Source: RGIG3178 sp964533965
GTDB lineage: Bacteria > Bacillota > Clostridia > Christensenellales > QAND01
Reading direction: 5' to 3'
NCBI GenBank assembly: GCA_964533965.1
Contig: CAZHNN010000002.1
Location: forward strand, 62,001-126,000
Length of the DNA stretch: 64,000 nucleotides
The notes beneath the pieces were generated by a model, which worked only from the letters and a program-made list of their open reading frames with translations, did not search any database and was not told the DNA's origin. Below, piece after piece: positions 43,033 to 50,867 of the stretch (position 1 is its first letter; each line of letters opens with the position of its first letter). Both the position numbers and the translations under genes were made by a program.

Positions 43033-44536
43033 TCAATACCGCCTCAGCAAACGTTTTGATGGATTCGGCCAGCGCTTCCCTGTCGTCGCTTCGCAGATCT
43101 CCCTGTGCGTCGATGCGGGCCATCGCCATGTGGTTGTTGTCGTTGAGGTATTGGATCATCTGTTTGACAAATGTCCTCATATTCACAACTTCGACATTCT
43201 CATAGGCGTTAAGCGTAAACGCGAGCAGCATCGTCACTTGAGAAGACAACGGCAGCGGGCTCTTCTGGTTCTGCTTTAATATTTCCGTCAGCCTTGCACC
43301 GCGTTCGAGCATCTTCTTGGTGGCGGCGTCAATATCCGAACCGAACTGTGCGAATACGGCAAGTTCGCGGTACTGCGCCAATTCAATGCGAAGCGAGCCT
43401 GACACTTTTTTCATCGCGGAGTATTGCGCGCTTCGGCCTACGCGGGAAACCGAAAGGCCCACGTTGATGGCGGGACGGAACCCTCCGTGGAACAGCTCGC
43501 TTTCAAGGTAGATCTGTCCGTCCGTGATGGAGATGACGTTTGTGGGGATATAGGCGGAGATGTCACCGCCCATCGTTTCCACGATCGGCAACGCTGTGAT
43601 GGATCCGCCGCCCAGCTCGTCCGAGAGGTGTGCGGAGCGCTCCAACAACCTGCTGTGCAGATAGAAAACATCGCCGGGATATGCTTCGCGTCCCGGCGGG
43701 CGGCGAAGCAGCAGCGACATCGTTCGATACGCCACCGCGTGTTTGCTCAGATCGTCGTATACCACAAGCACATCGCGTCCCTGATACATGAACCCCTCCG
43801 CAATGGAGCAAGCCGCGTACGGCGCTATGTATTGCATCGCTGCTCCGTCTGAAGCCGTGGACGCAACCACTATGCTGTATTCCATAGCCCCCGCGGAGCG
43901 CAGCGTCTGCACGATCTGGGCAATCGAAGAAGCCTTTTGCGCAATCGCACAATAGATGCAGATGACGTTTTTGCCCTTTTGATTGAGAATGGTATCCAAC
44001 GCAATGGCCGTTTTGCCTGTCTGCCTGTCGCCGATGATCAATTCGCGCTGTCCCTTGCCAATGGGGATCATGGAGTCGATGGAGAGCAACCCGGTCATAA
44101 GCGGGCTGTTAACCTTTTGACGCTGAATGATAGCGGGAGCGGGCTGCTCAACCGGCCGATAATGGCGAACCGAAAGAGGATCACCGTCCAGCGGGCGGCC
44201 AATGGGGTCAACAACGCGCCCCAAGAGCTCCTCGCCCTGCGGGATCTCCACAACCCTGTTGGTGCCCTTTACCTCGGAACCGACGTTGACGTTGTCGCCA
44301 ACAGCCAGCAGCACAGCGCCTACGCCAGTAAGGCGAAGGTCCAGAGCCATACCGAATATGCCGCCTTCAAATTCCAATAGCTCCCCATACCGCCTGCCCG
44401 GAAGTCCTTCGACATGCACAACGCCATCGGAGGATGAGCAGACAGTACCTGCAGCATACACCTGCGGTTTTGCCTGGTAGGAATCAATGCGCTTTTTGAG
44501 AAAGGCATTGATATCCATGTCGGCATGAAATTCCAT
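43016..44536 (-). CDS. atpA: F1 ATP synthase alpha subunit
   Basis: 506 residues. GDRQTGKTAIALDTI P-loop, VVYDDLSKHAVAYR, and the alpha signature PAINVGLSVSRVGRSAQ. The N-terminal helix that normally binds the delta N-terminal domain is present as a short divergent stretch (INAFLKKRIDSY). GGAGGAAAG precedes the ATG. Confidence 0.98.
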   Translation of the reverse strand: MEFHADMDINAFLKKRIDSYQAKPQVYAAGTVCSSSDGVVHVEGLPGRRYGELLEFEGGIFGMALDLRLTGVGAVLLAVGDNVNVGSEVKGTNRVVEIPQGEELLGRVVDPIGRPLDGDPLSVRHYRPVEQPAPAIIQRQKVNSPLMTGLLSIDSMIPIGKGQRELIIGDRQTGKTAIALDTILNQKGKNVICIYCAIAQKASSIAQIVQTLRSAGAMEYSIVVASTASDGAAMQYIAPYAACSIAEGFMYQGRDVLVVYDDLSKHAVAYRTMSLLLRRPPGREAYPGDVFYLHSRLLERSAHLSDELGGGSITALPIVETMGGDISAYIPTNVISITDGQIYLESELFHGGFRPAINVGLSVSRVGRSAQYSAMKKVSGSLRIELAQYRELAVFAQFGSDIDAATKKMLERGARLTEILKQNQKSPLPLSSQVTMLLAFTLNAYENVEVVNMRTFVKQMIQYLNDNNHMAMARIDAQGDLRSDDREALAESIKTFAEAVLNAQSQ

Positions 44537-44553
44537 ATGCTTTCCTCCAGGGA

Positions 44554-44778
44554 CTAGTTGTCCGTCGTCAGTATTTCGCGAAGCCCTTCCAGCTTGCTCT
44601 TGATGCTGTTGTCCATAACGCTTCCGTTTACCTTTGCGATGAAACCGCCGATGAGCGACTCATCGTGGACAACGTTGAACGTAGCCGTCTTGTCGTATTT
44701 GTTGGCCAGACGGTCACACAATGAATCTATCTGCTCCTGTTTCCAGGGGCCAGCGATACGCAATTCAACTCTGCCCAT
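44554..44778 (-). CDS. atpH: F1 ATP synthase delta subunit reduced to its C-terminal domain
   Basis: 74 residues against about 180 in usual delta subunits. It contains only the C-terminal domain: LCDRLANKYDKTATFNVV, DESLIGGFIAKVNGSVMDNSI, KLEGLREIL. The six-helix N-terminal domain that clamps the top of the alpha-beta hexamer is missing, and the gene fits exactly between atpF (two bases before) and atpA, leaving no room for it. ATG 44778 follows AGGTGAG; TTG at 44784 is an alternative. How the stator is held is unclear. Confidence 0.85.
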   Translation of the reverse strand: MGRVELRIAGPWKQEQIDSLCDRLANKYDKTATFNVVHDESLIGGFIAKVNGSVMDNSIKSKLEGLREILTTDN

Positions 44779-44780
44779 TT

Positions 44781-45272
44781 TCAACTCACCTGTTCAAAGA
44801 ACTCGTTGATGAGCTCCTCGTTGTCCTTCTGCTGCAGTTCGCGGGCAAGGATCTTTTCGGCAATATCCACGGAGAGCTGCGCCACTTCGTCCTTGAGGTT
44901 GACAAGGGCGTTTTTGTGCTCCTGATTTGCCTGTTCACGGGCGGCGCGAAGGATGTCCACGGCTTCTTTTTTCGCATTCTGAACGATGGTGTCGGCTTCA
45001 GTCAATGCTTGAGCCTGCTTTTCCTTGATCGCAGCCGTGGTGGACTGTTCCATCTTGGAGAGCGTCTGAGCCATGTTCTTCTTCTCCAATTCAGCCTGCT
45101 CATGCTTCGTTTTTGCTTCTTCCAATTCCTGCGCTATGCGGTCGCTTCGCTTATCCATGAATTTCTTCACGGGCTTATAGACGAGCATTCGCAGAATCAT
45201 GAACAGGATGATGATGTTTGCGATGTTAATGACCAATGTCATTGGAACGGTTTTGAAAAATTCCGGTCCCAT
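44781..45272 (-). CDS. atpF: Fo ATP synthase b subunit
   Basis: 163 residues. N-terminal membrane helix (LVINIANIIILFMILRMLVY) followed by KPVKKFMDKRSDRIAQELEEA and a long charged coiled coil. Peripheral stalk that connects Fo with delta. Normal length. Confidence 0.96.
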   Translation of the reverse strand: MGPEFFKTVPMTLVINIANIIILFMILRMLVYKPVKKFMDKRSDRIAQELEEAKTKHEQAELEKKNMAQTLSKMEQSTTAAIKEKQAQALTEADTIVQNAKKEAVDILRAAREQANQEHKNALVNLKDEVAQLSVDIAEKILARELQQKDNEELINEFFEQVS

Positions 45273-45292
45273 TTTGCTACCTCTTTTCGTCC

Positions 45293-45505
45293 TTATCCTT
45301 TAAAGATCATGATGATTGCCGAAATAAATCCATAGATGGCTGTTGATTCGGTAAGCGCCAAACCCAGCAACAACATGGTTTGGATCTTGCCGGAAGCTTC
45401 CGGCTGCCGCGCTGTTGCATCTACCGCCTTGGATGTGGCAATGCCCATTCCCAACCCTGCGCCCATTGCCGCTAAGAGCGCCAATCCTGCTCCAATAAAG
45501 TTCAT
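45293..45505 (-). CDS. atpE: Fo ATP synthase c subunit
   Basis: 70 residues, two helices joined by the ARQPEASGK loop. The ion-binding carboxylate is in ALTESTAIYG: Glu followed by Ser and Thr with Tyr three further on, as in Na+-binding c rings, but the Gln of the first helix (GxGQG in Ilyobacter) is Met (GLGMG). Coupling ion therefore uncertain. Forms the rotor ring. Confidence 0.96.
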   Translation of the reverse strand: MNFIGAGLALLAAMGAGLGMGIATSKAVDATARQPEASGKIQTMLLLGLALTESTAIYGFISAIIMIFKG

Positions 45506-45542
45506 GCTACTCCTCCTCTTGTCCTTGTCGTTGGTTGATTGT

Positions 45543-46652
45543 TTATTCTACCGCTTCATTGATAAAAGCCAGCGATAACGTAATGAAGATATATATCTGG
45601 ATCAGCGGATGGAAGACGTTGAAATACAACCCGGCTACGGACGGTATTCCGATTGCATGGCTGCCCAATGCCATCTTCAGCATATCCATAACGACCATTC
45701 CGCCCAACATGTTGCCAAATAGACGGCAACTAAGCGAGATCGGTATTGCCAGATCGGTCAATATTTTTATTGGCAATAGAATGGGTATGGGCTGTGTAAA
45801 GCTCTTGAGCCGTCCACCCAAGCCCTTCTTCTTGATGCTGTAATAATTGATCATCCCAAACGTGATCAACGCCATCGAGAATGTGAGTAAGAGGTCAGCC
45901 GTCGGGGGGCGCAGGCCTATGAGTTCCACCATGGCGCTGCCCAACATGAGCAGCACGATGGTAAACATATAGCAGGCCAGCGCTTCCGTCGCCATATGAA
46001 GGCCGCCGTGCGTATACTTACCAATGGCCTCAATGCTCAATTCGACAAGATTCTGCAGCCCATGGGGTTTGTCTCTAAACCGGGGGACCACAAAGATTCG
46101 GAACAGGATGGCCAGAATAGTGATTACAGCCATGATGCCCCAGATCACTACGACGCTGCTGCTGACGGAAAAGCCAAGTACCTTGACCGATTCGGGAAAA
46201 AGAACAACATCCAATTCTTCGGTGTGCGACCCGTAGATGGCTGTGAGGATTCGCCCAAAGGCAAACCACAGCGAAAACAGAAATATGGCTTTCTGAAGGA
46301 ATCTCAGGCGCTTTGCGCTCTTGGTGCTCTTTTTGATCGGCACCGACTTTTCCACACCGAGTTCAACGTATTTCTGTATTCCCTTGGGCTTGTCATGAAG
46401 ACGGGGCACGATAAAGACCCGGAATACGATGGCCGCCACGACGACAACGGCTGTAAAGGCCAACGCATATTGAACCCCAAAATAGACTTCAAGCGCCACA
46501 TAGCAAACAAAACAAATAAAAAGCAATACGATTGGCATCCATGCGAGACGTGTCTCATCCGGGGACGGTTCTCTTTTTTGGGTATTACGCATCCAAAAGT
46601 AAGAGATCACCGCCACGACAATTGCAATTCCCGATTGTATCCAAGCACTCAT
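45543..46652 (-). CDS. atpB: Fo ATP synthase a subunit with duplicated N-terminal region
   Basis: 369 residues, about 110 longer than usual. The C-terminal two thirds are standard: essential Arg310 in ISLSCRLFGNML and HPLIQIYIFITLSLAF at the last helix. An N-terminal extension (1-115) contains two to three membrane segments and a partial copy of the cytoplasmic loop: residues 73-101 (FRVFIVPRLHDKPKGIQKYVEL) match 180-208 (FRIFVVPRFRDKPHGLQNLVEL) at 17 of 29 positions. A REP-like GGGGACGGTTCT lies in the extension (46561-46572). Two bases separate it from the atpI-like gene. Confidence 0.92.
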   Translation of the reverse strand: MSAWIQSGIAIVVAVISYFWMRNTQKREPSPDETRLAWMPIVLLFICFVCYVALEVYFGVQYALAFTAVVVVAAIVFRVFIVPRLHDKPKGIQKYVELGVEKSVPIKKSTKSAKRLRFLQKAIFLFSLWFAFGRILTAIYGSHTEELDVVLFPESVKVLGFSVSSSVVVIWGIMAVITILAILFRIFVVPRFRDKPHGLQNLVELSIEAIGKYTHGGLHMATEALACYMFTIVLLMLGSAMVELIGLRPPTADLLLTFSMALITFGMINYYSIKKKGLGGRLKSFTQPIPILLPIKILTDLAIPISLSCRLFGNMLGGMVVMDMLKMALGSHAIGIPSVAGLYFNVFHPLIQIYIFITLSLAFINEAVE

Positions 46653-46653
46653 G

Positions 46654-46920
46654 TCAGATCTCTCCTTTCTCTTTTACCGTCTGCGTAAAAAAGGATATCG
46701 CGGACAACGCTATCAGCGCACCCACCATAAACAAACCGCAGGCCATCAGTTGATCACGCCAGAATATCGCCACGATGGCTACCGTGATGGCAAAGCATCC
46801 CGCATTCAAAAGCATCATTCCGGCCATTTTGCCTGTTTTCCCTTCAGCAAGTGCCGTCATCGCTTTTTTCAAGAACACGTATTCCGCGATACCGCCGACG
46901 AAACCCAAAATCCATCCCAT
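46654..46920 (-). CDS. AtpI-like small membrane protein
   Basis: 88 residues with three to four hydrophobic segments (GWILGFVGGIAEYVFL, MMLLNAGCFAITVAIVAIFW, MACGLFMVGALIALSAISFF). Position at the head of the atp operon and the hydropathy pattern suit an AtpI-type assembly or Mg2+/Ca2+ transport accessory protein; sequence similarity alone is weak. ATG at 46920 preceded by GGAGACAGG. Confidence 0.65.
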   Translation of the reverse strand: MGWILGFVGGIAEYVFLKKAMTALAEGKTGKMAGMMLLNAGCFAITVAIVAIFWRDQLMACGLFMVGALIALSAISFFTQTVKEKGEI

Positions 46921-47199
46921 CAACGCCTGTCTCCTTTAACCTTATCAGTGAAAGCATAAAACACCGAACGTATCATACATCAACCGCTTGCTTTTGACAA
47001 AGCAAATTTGTTGGAAGTTTACCTTCCTCAGGTCTTTGTCGCAGTATTGTATACTTTCACTTAATAAAGATTATCGTACGATAATAGCAGAATTATAAAA
47101 TTCTTACAATATTTTCTATCGTCATTTTTTGTTAAGCCTTGAGGTTAAAAGCATTTTTCGACACAACCGATAAGTATGTTCGGTTGATATACACGATAA
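46921..47199. other. divergent intergenic region between atp operon and bioY
   Basis: AT-rich, no ORF or RNA recognised. It must contain the promoter of the leftward ATP synthase operon and part of that of bioY; CGATAAGTATGTTCGGTTG near 47170 is an imperfect inverted repeat of unknown meaning. Confidence 0.5.
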
Positions 47200-47231
47200 T
47201 TGTAAACCAATCCATCGCATCATATTTACAT
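47200..47231 (+). promoter_or_regulatory. BirA operator upstream of bioY
   Basis: TTGTAAACC (47200-47208), a 14-base spacer, and TATTTACAT (47223-47231). The left half is the exact BirA half-site; the right half matches GGTTTACAA at the central TTTACA. It lies 40-70 bases before the bioY ATG, so biotin-bound BirA probably represses the gene. Confidence 0.7.
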
Positions 47232-47270
47232 TCTGGCCCTTCCCTGCTATGATTGCTGCGAGGTGATCAT

Positions 47271-47825
47271 ATGCGAAATATATCAACACGTTCGCTGGCA
47301 TATTGTGCGTTATTTGCGGTTCTCATCATGGTGGGAGCCATGATCCGCATTCCTCTGCCACCAGTCCCATTCACACTTCAAACGCTGTTCGTCTTCCTAA
47401 GCGGCTTGGTATTGGGGCCGAAGCTCGGTTTCTGTTCCGCCCTTGTATACTTGTCCGCAGGATTGATCGGACTGCCCGTCTTTGCCAACGGCGGCGGGTT
47501 CATGTACGTGCTGCAGCCATCCTTTGGCTATATCCTATCCTTTTGTCCCGCTGCCTATCTGATCGGTAAGCTTTCCCAAAAACGGCCGGACGGCTCCATG
47601 CTCTACCATACACTCTGCTGCTTTGCGGGGCTGATGCTCATCTATTTGATAGGAATGCCCTACATGGCTGCCATTCTGAGGCTTTATTTGGGTAAGAGCA
47701 TATCGCTCTGGCGGATCGTCTATTCGGGCGCGCTGGTGTTTTTGCCCGGAGATGTACTTTGGTGTATTCTTGCCGCTCTGTTTTATAAGAAGCTGCCAAA
47801 AGCGCTTCTACCAAAACGTCTCTAG
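47271..47825 (+). CDS. bioY: biotin transporter BioY
   Basis: 184 residues, six membrane segments. MVGAMIRIPLPPVPFTLQTLFVFLSG and GPKLGFCSALVYLSAGLIGLPVFANGGG are the BioY signatures, with GYILSF after. It is the biotin-binding S-component of an ECF transporter; no ecfA or ecfT genes are near, so it acts alone or with a shared module. ATG at 47271 follows GAGGTGAT. Controlled by the BirA box upstream. Confidence 0.95.
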   Translation: MRNISTRSLAYCALFAVLIMVGAMIRIPLPPVPFTLQTLFVFLSGLVLGPKLGFCSALVYLSAGLIGLPVFANGGGFMYVLQPSFGYILSFCPAAYLIGKLSQKRPDGSMLYHTLCCFAGLMLIYLIGMPYMAAILRLYLGKSISLWRIVYSGALVFLPGDVLWCILAALFYKKLPKALLPKRL

Positions 47826-47869
47826 ATCCATCCTCAAATTAAAGATCGATATTTTCCTTGATAAAAACA

Positions 47870-47899
47870 GAGCGCCGCATGTCGTTGCGGCGTTTTTAT
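47870..47899 (+). terminator. intrinsic terminator after bioY
   Basis: CGCCGCA and TGCGGCG pair around TGTCGT, followed by TTTTTA. Confidence 0.85.
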
Positions 47900-47988
47900 A
47901 CTATGCGGCTTTATTCCAATTGAGCACTGGTCCACGATTGATCTTCGGAATAGCTGGCAGTATTTCCAGTTATTTATCATTTCTTACA

Positions 47989-48005
47989 TGTTACAAATAT
48001 GTTAC
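47989..48005 (+). promoter_or_regulatory. WalR (YycF)-type box
   Basis: TGTTAC-AAATA-TGTTAC fits the WalR consensus TGTWAH-N5-TGTWAH exactly. It lies 34 bases before the start of the SH3/C39 secreted protein, a cell-wall type target typical of the WalRK regulon. The close placement could mean repression or activation from an overlapping promoter. Confidence 0.55.
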
Positions 48006-48038
48006 GATGAGGTCACGAAAAATTGAAGGAGGGATAAC

Positions 48039-49016
48039 ATGAAAAAACTCATGACGTCCATCTTGGCGCTTATGTGCCTGATCATTGTGATCTCCCCCCT
48101 TGGAACGGCACATGCATCAAGTGTAACACCCACAGCGGGGAAGGTTACGACAGCGTCCAGTTCGCTGACTGTGCGCAGTGAGCCATCCACCTCTTCGAGC
48201 ATCGTAGCGACGGTGGCGCGCGGAAGCTATGTCACGCTCTATGAGAAGAGCGGCAGCTGGTGGCGCGTAGGTCTTTCGGGCGGAAAATACGGTTACTGCT
48301 ACGCTTCCTATATCACGCAGGTTTCGGGCAGCACTGCGGTGCAGATAACCGCAGCATACCTGAACATTCGAAGCGGCCCGTCCACCTCGTACAGCGTGCA
48401 GACGGCATTGAAAGAGGGAACGGTCGTCGTGAAGATGTCGACCTCAGGCAACTTTGCCCAGATCCTGTATGACGGCACCAAAACGGGCTATGCGAGCCTC
48501 TCCTACCTTGGCACAACAAGCGGCGGGAGCACACAGGCACAAACGTACCCGGCAATCCAGCTTAATGTACCCAGCTACAAGCAGACGGACAGCCGTTGGG
48601 CAAACGTCAAAGTGGGATCTTCCGGCAGGACGATCGCAGACATCGGATGCGTAACAACCGCGCTTGCGATGATGGAGTCGTATCGGACCGGTACCAGCAT
48701 CACACCCGATGTGATGGAGAGCAAGCTTCAATACACATCCGGCGGAGCCGTATACTGGCCGAGCAACTACGCGCTCGACGGAGCGCTGAGCTATGACAAC
48801 ATCTACGCAATGCTCAAATCCGGCAAGCCCGTCATCGTGGGTGCGAAGACCTCATCCGGCAGCACGCACTTCGTAGTGGTAAAAGGGTATACAGGCGGCA
48901 ATACGCTGACAGCCTCGGGCTTTGTCATCAATGACCCGGGCTCCAACTCCCGCACGACGATGGCACAGTTCCTCTCGGTCTATCCGACCATCTTCCGCAC
49001 GGTGTACTATCAGTAA
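48039..49016 (+). CDS. secreted SH3b-SH3b-C39-like cysteine peptidase
   Basis: 325 residues. Signal peptide 1-26 (AHAS). Two bacterial SH3 domains (about 37-95, LTVRSEPSTSSSIVATV; and 100-158, LNIRSGPSTSYSVQTAL) that bind cell wall, then a C39-like papain-fold domain (about 175-325): VPSYKQTDSRWANV, active-site Cys in ADIGCVTTALAMM, His in STHFVVVKGY, and VINDPGS. Probably cleaves peptides in or near the wall. AAGGAGGG precedes the ATG; a WalR-type box lies upstream. Confidence 0.88.
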   Translation: MKKLMTSILALMCLIIVISPLGTAHASSVTPTAGKVTTASSSLTVRSEPSTSSSIVATVARGSYVTLYEKSGSWWRVGLSGGKYGYCYASYITQVSGSTAVQITAAYLNIRSGPSTSYSVQTALKEGTVVVKMSTSGNFAQILYDGTKTGYASLSYLGTTSGGSTQAQTYPAIQLNVPSYKQTDSRWANVKVGSSGRTIADIGCVTTALAMMESYRTGTSITPDVMESKLQYTSGGAVYWPSNYALDGALSYDNIYAMLKSGKPVIVGAKTSSGSTHFVVVKGYTGGNTLTASGFVINDPGSNSRTTMAQFLSVYPTIFRTVYYQ

Positions 49017-49022
49017 GTCAAC

Positions 49023-49050
49023 AAAAAGCCCGCATTGGCGGGCTTTTTTA
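49023..49050 (+). terminator. intrinsic terminator after SH3/C39 gene
   Basis: AAAAGCCCGC pairs with GCGGGCTTTT around ATTG, followed by TTTA. Confidence 0.9.
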
Positions 49051-49099
49051 TTCCGCAGAAACCATGTTTTTGGCGGGTATAGACAGCTTCGCATTCTTT

Positions 49100-49157
49100 T
49101 ATGGCAAATCCGCCGCATAAGCCAAAACTTCGTTTTGGCGGTAATCGTCGGATTTGC
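49100..49157. repeat. long imperfect hairpin
   Basis: Outer arms GGCAAATCCG and CGGATTTGCC, inner arms GCCAAAAC and GTTTTGGC around TTC. The 56-base symmetric structure lacks a T-run and lies between a terminator and the DUF1259 gene; it may be a small palindromic mobile element or an RNA processing site. Confidence 0.5.
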
Positions 49158-49302
49158 CCAGCCTTTGATAAGATGAAAAAAGATGCTGTAAATGCAAATG
49201 TAAACATTATTGAGAACTTACAGTCTTTGTATAAGAGTGGAAATAACGACTCGACTTCACCCTACCTGTTTACAGTGAATAGTATGCTCCGGGGTGATTT
49301 AC

Positions 49303-49689
49303 ATGGAAGCGAACACTTCGCTGTGCCAACAGCTTGCAGCCATTTTAAAGGGCAAATCCCAACTGAATGACAGCGTCTGCACCGTAGCGGTCGATCGCAA
49401 GCTGCAAGCGCAGATATTGGGAAAACCATATCATTCCTTGAGCCACATGTTCAACTTTGAATTGGGCATTGACAATGCGCCAAGCCTCATAACCGGCAAA
49501 TTCGTTTTGACTGAGAACGAAGTTGCGTATGTGACCAGCTATCTGAACAGCCAGAACATCACCGTAAGCGCCATTGTTAACCATTGGTTCTATGATCAGC
49601 CGCGGTTGATCTACGTTCATTGCCAGGTCGTGATGAGCCCGCTGACATTTGCCCAGAGGATGGTGTATCTGCTGCAGCGCATCGGTTAG
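49303..49689 (+). CDS. DUF1259 (LppY/LpqO) family protein
   Basis: 128 residues. FELGIDNAPSLITGKFVLTENEVAYVTSYLNSQNITVSAIVNHWFYDQPRLIYVHCQ matches the DUF1259 pattern of G-F-V-L then an HNH-like patch and a final PRL-FxH. No signal peptide, and half the length of many members, so only one domain is present. Function unknown. ATG at 49303 follows GGGGTGAT. Confidence 0.72.
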   Translation: MEANTSLCQQLAAILKGKSQLNDSVCTVAVDRKLQAQILGKPYHSLSHMFNFELGIDNAPSLITGKFVLTENEVAYVTSYLNSQNITVSAIVNHWFYDQPRLIYVHCQVVMSPLTFAQRMVYLLQRIG

Positions 49690-49804
49690 CATTCCTTGCC
49701 GGGACTCAAACTGAAGTTGTCTTAGCTTGTACCCCATCACATCCTATTCACGGATACAACGTCAACCGCCAAAAATAAGGTTTTAGCATGTGAAGTACAT
49801 TAAA

Positions 49805-49889
49805 GAAGTCCCGATTGCTCGGGACTTTTTGTGTTTACCTTACTTCGCGTCGACCTTGCTCATGTGGATCACGAGATCACACAGCTTGA
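49805..49889 (-). pseudogene. gap 3'-end fragment A with terminator
   Basis: On the minus strand reads the last 16 codons of gap (CDLVIHMSKVDAK, stop at 49840-49842), followed by a copy of the gap terminator (AGTCCCGA/TCGGGACT, 49807-49828). About 44 of 49 coding bases match the true gap end at 51900. The homology stops at 49889 and AT-rich sequence follows. Confidence 0.85.
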
Positions 49890-49912
49890 TAATATAAGAA
49901 CCTGGCTGTTGT

Positions 49913-50536
49913 CTAATTAGATTTATAATACTCAACCGTTATATTGGTGACTGTATATAAATCAATCTTAAAACTATTAAGAATCCAAGTATCCTGTAAA
50001 CGGACATGGCCAATGGCGATTGCGTTATTTAGTTTAGATGGCTTATTTTTATATGTAGAGTCTCTCCATAATACGCCACTTTTTGTAGGTTTTTCGTATT
50101 TCGTTATCAGCGCATTTTTGATGTAGTTATACTCGTCCAGCATTGGTAAGGATATTCTATAATCATCAGTTACATTAAAATGCAAGTCAGGGTCAAATTG
50201 AAACATAACACTAAATAATTTAGAATTTCTAAATAAATAGTCTATCCGAAAACCAGAAAGTGAAAAGTCGTAATTCTTATACGGATATGTATATAAAAGT
50301 GATACTATGAATCCATTTTCGACGATGGCGGGTTTATCAGTATAGTGACTCTGAACTTCGCTTGGGCTCATCCCGAACATTACCCAATCTGGTAGATAGA
50401 ACATCTCGTAAGGTTCCATAGCCAGAGTTTGAATTGGGGTTGGCGTTTGAGTGACGTTAGGAGTTACAACAGATTGACTACAGGCACTTAGGAGAAAGCA
50501 CAGTACAAGGTAGGTAATCAAAGTTGCCTTCTTCAT
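49913..50536 (-). CDS. AT-rich lipoprotein of unknown function
   Basis: 207 residues. Signal peptide with lipobox LSAC (Cys19), Thr/Pro-rich linker (TPNVTQTPTPIQT), then a soluble domain with SPSEVQSHYTDKPAI, ISLPMLDEYNYIKNALITKYEKPT and WRDSTYKNKPSKLNNAIAIG, the look of secreted proteins that evaluate tolerance to small ligands but with no family recognised. AAGGAGGACTTTT-type site precedes the ATG. It is clearly more AT-rich than the surrounding genes and lies between gap fragments A and B, indicating acquisition. Confidence 0.78.
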   Translation of the reverse strand: MKKATLITYLVLCFLLSACSQSVVTPNVTQTPTPIQTLAMEPYEMFYLPDWVMFGMSPSEVQSHYTDKPAIVENGFIVSLLYTYPYKNYDFSLSGFRIDYLFRNSKLFSVMFQFDPDLHFNVTDDYRISLPMLDEYNYIKNALITKYEKPTKSGVLWRDSTYKNKPSKLNNAIAIGHVRLQDTWILNSFKIDLYTVTNITVEYYKSN

Positions 50537-50699
50537 AAAAGTCCTCCAAAAAATAGATAGACATATTAACTAATATATCAGGAATGCAAAAACCCAACAA
50601 GTAAGCATATTGGTCGGATGTATTCCCTTATGCAAATCTGTACGGCGCGGATTAAGCTTATCACAACGTATCCAAAGAAAACGGAATCGCCTCTTGCTC

Positions 50700-50867
50700 A
50701 CGTTTGCGTAAAAAAAAGTCCCAATTGCTTGGGACTTTCCTTGTTTTGTTTGACTTACTGCGCGTCGACCTTGCTCATGTGGATGATCAGATCGCACAGC
50801 TTGTTGGAATAACCCCACTCGTTGTCGTACCAGGCGACGAGCTTCACGAAGGTCTTGTTCAGCGCGA
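50700..50867 (-). pseudogene. gap 3'-end fragment B with terminator
   Basis: On the minus strand encodes the last 37 residues of GapA (ALNKTFVKLVAWYDNEWG...HMSKVDAQ, stop at 50755-50757) plus the terminator at 50714-50738. About 107 of 113 coding bases match true gap; two amino acid changes (Asn to Thr, final Lys to Gln) suggest a different donor allele. Similarity also continues about 45 bases past the terminator (50658-50700 against 51812-51855). At 50867 it changes abruptly into the recombinase-like tail. Confidence 0.9.
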
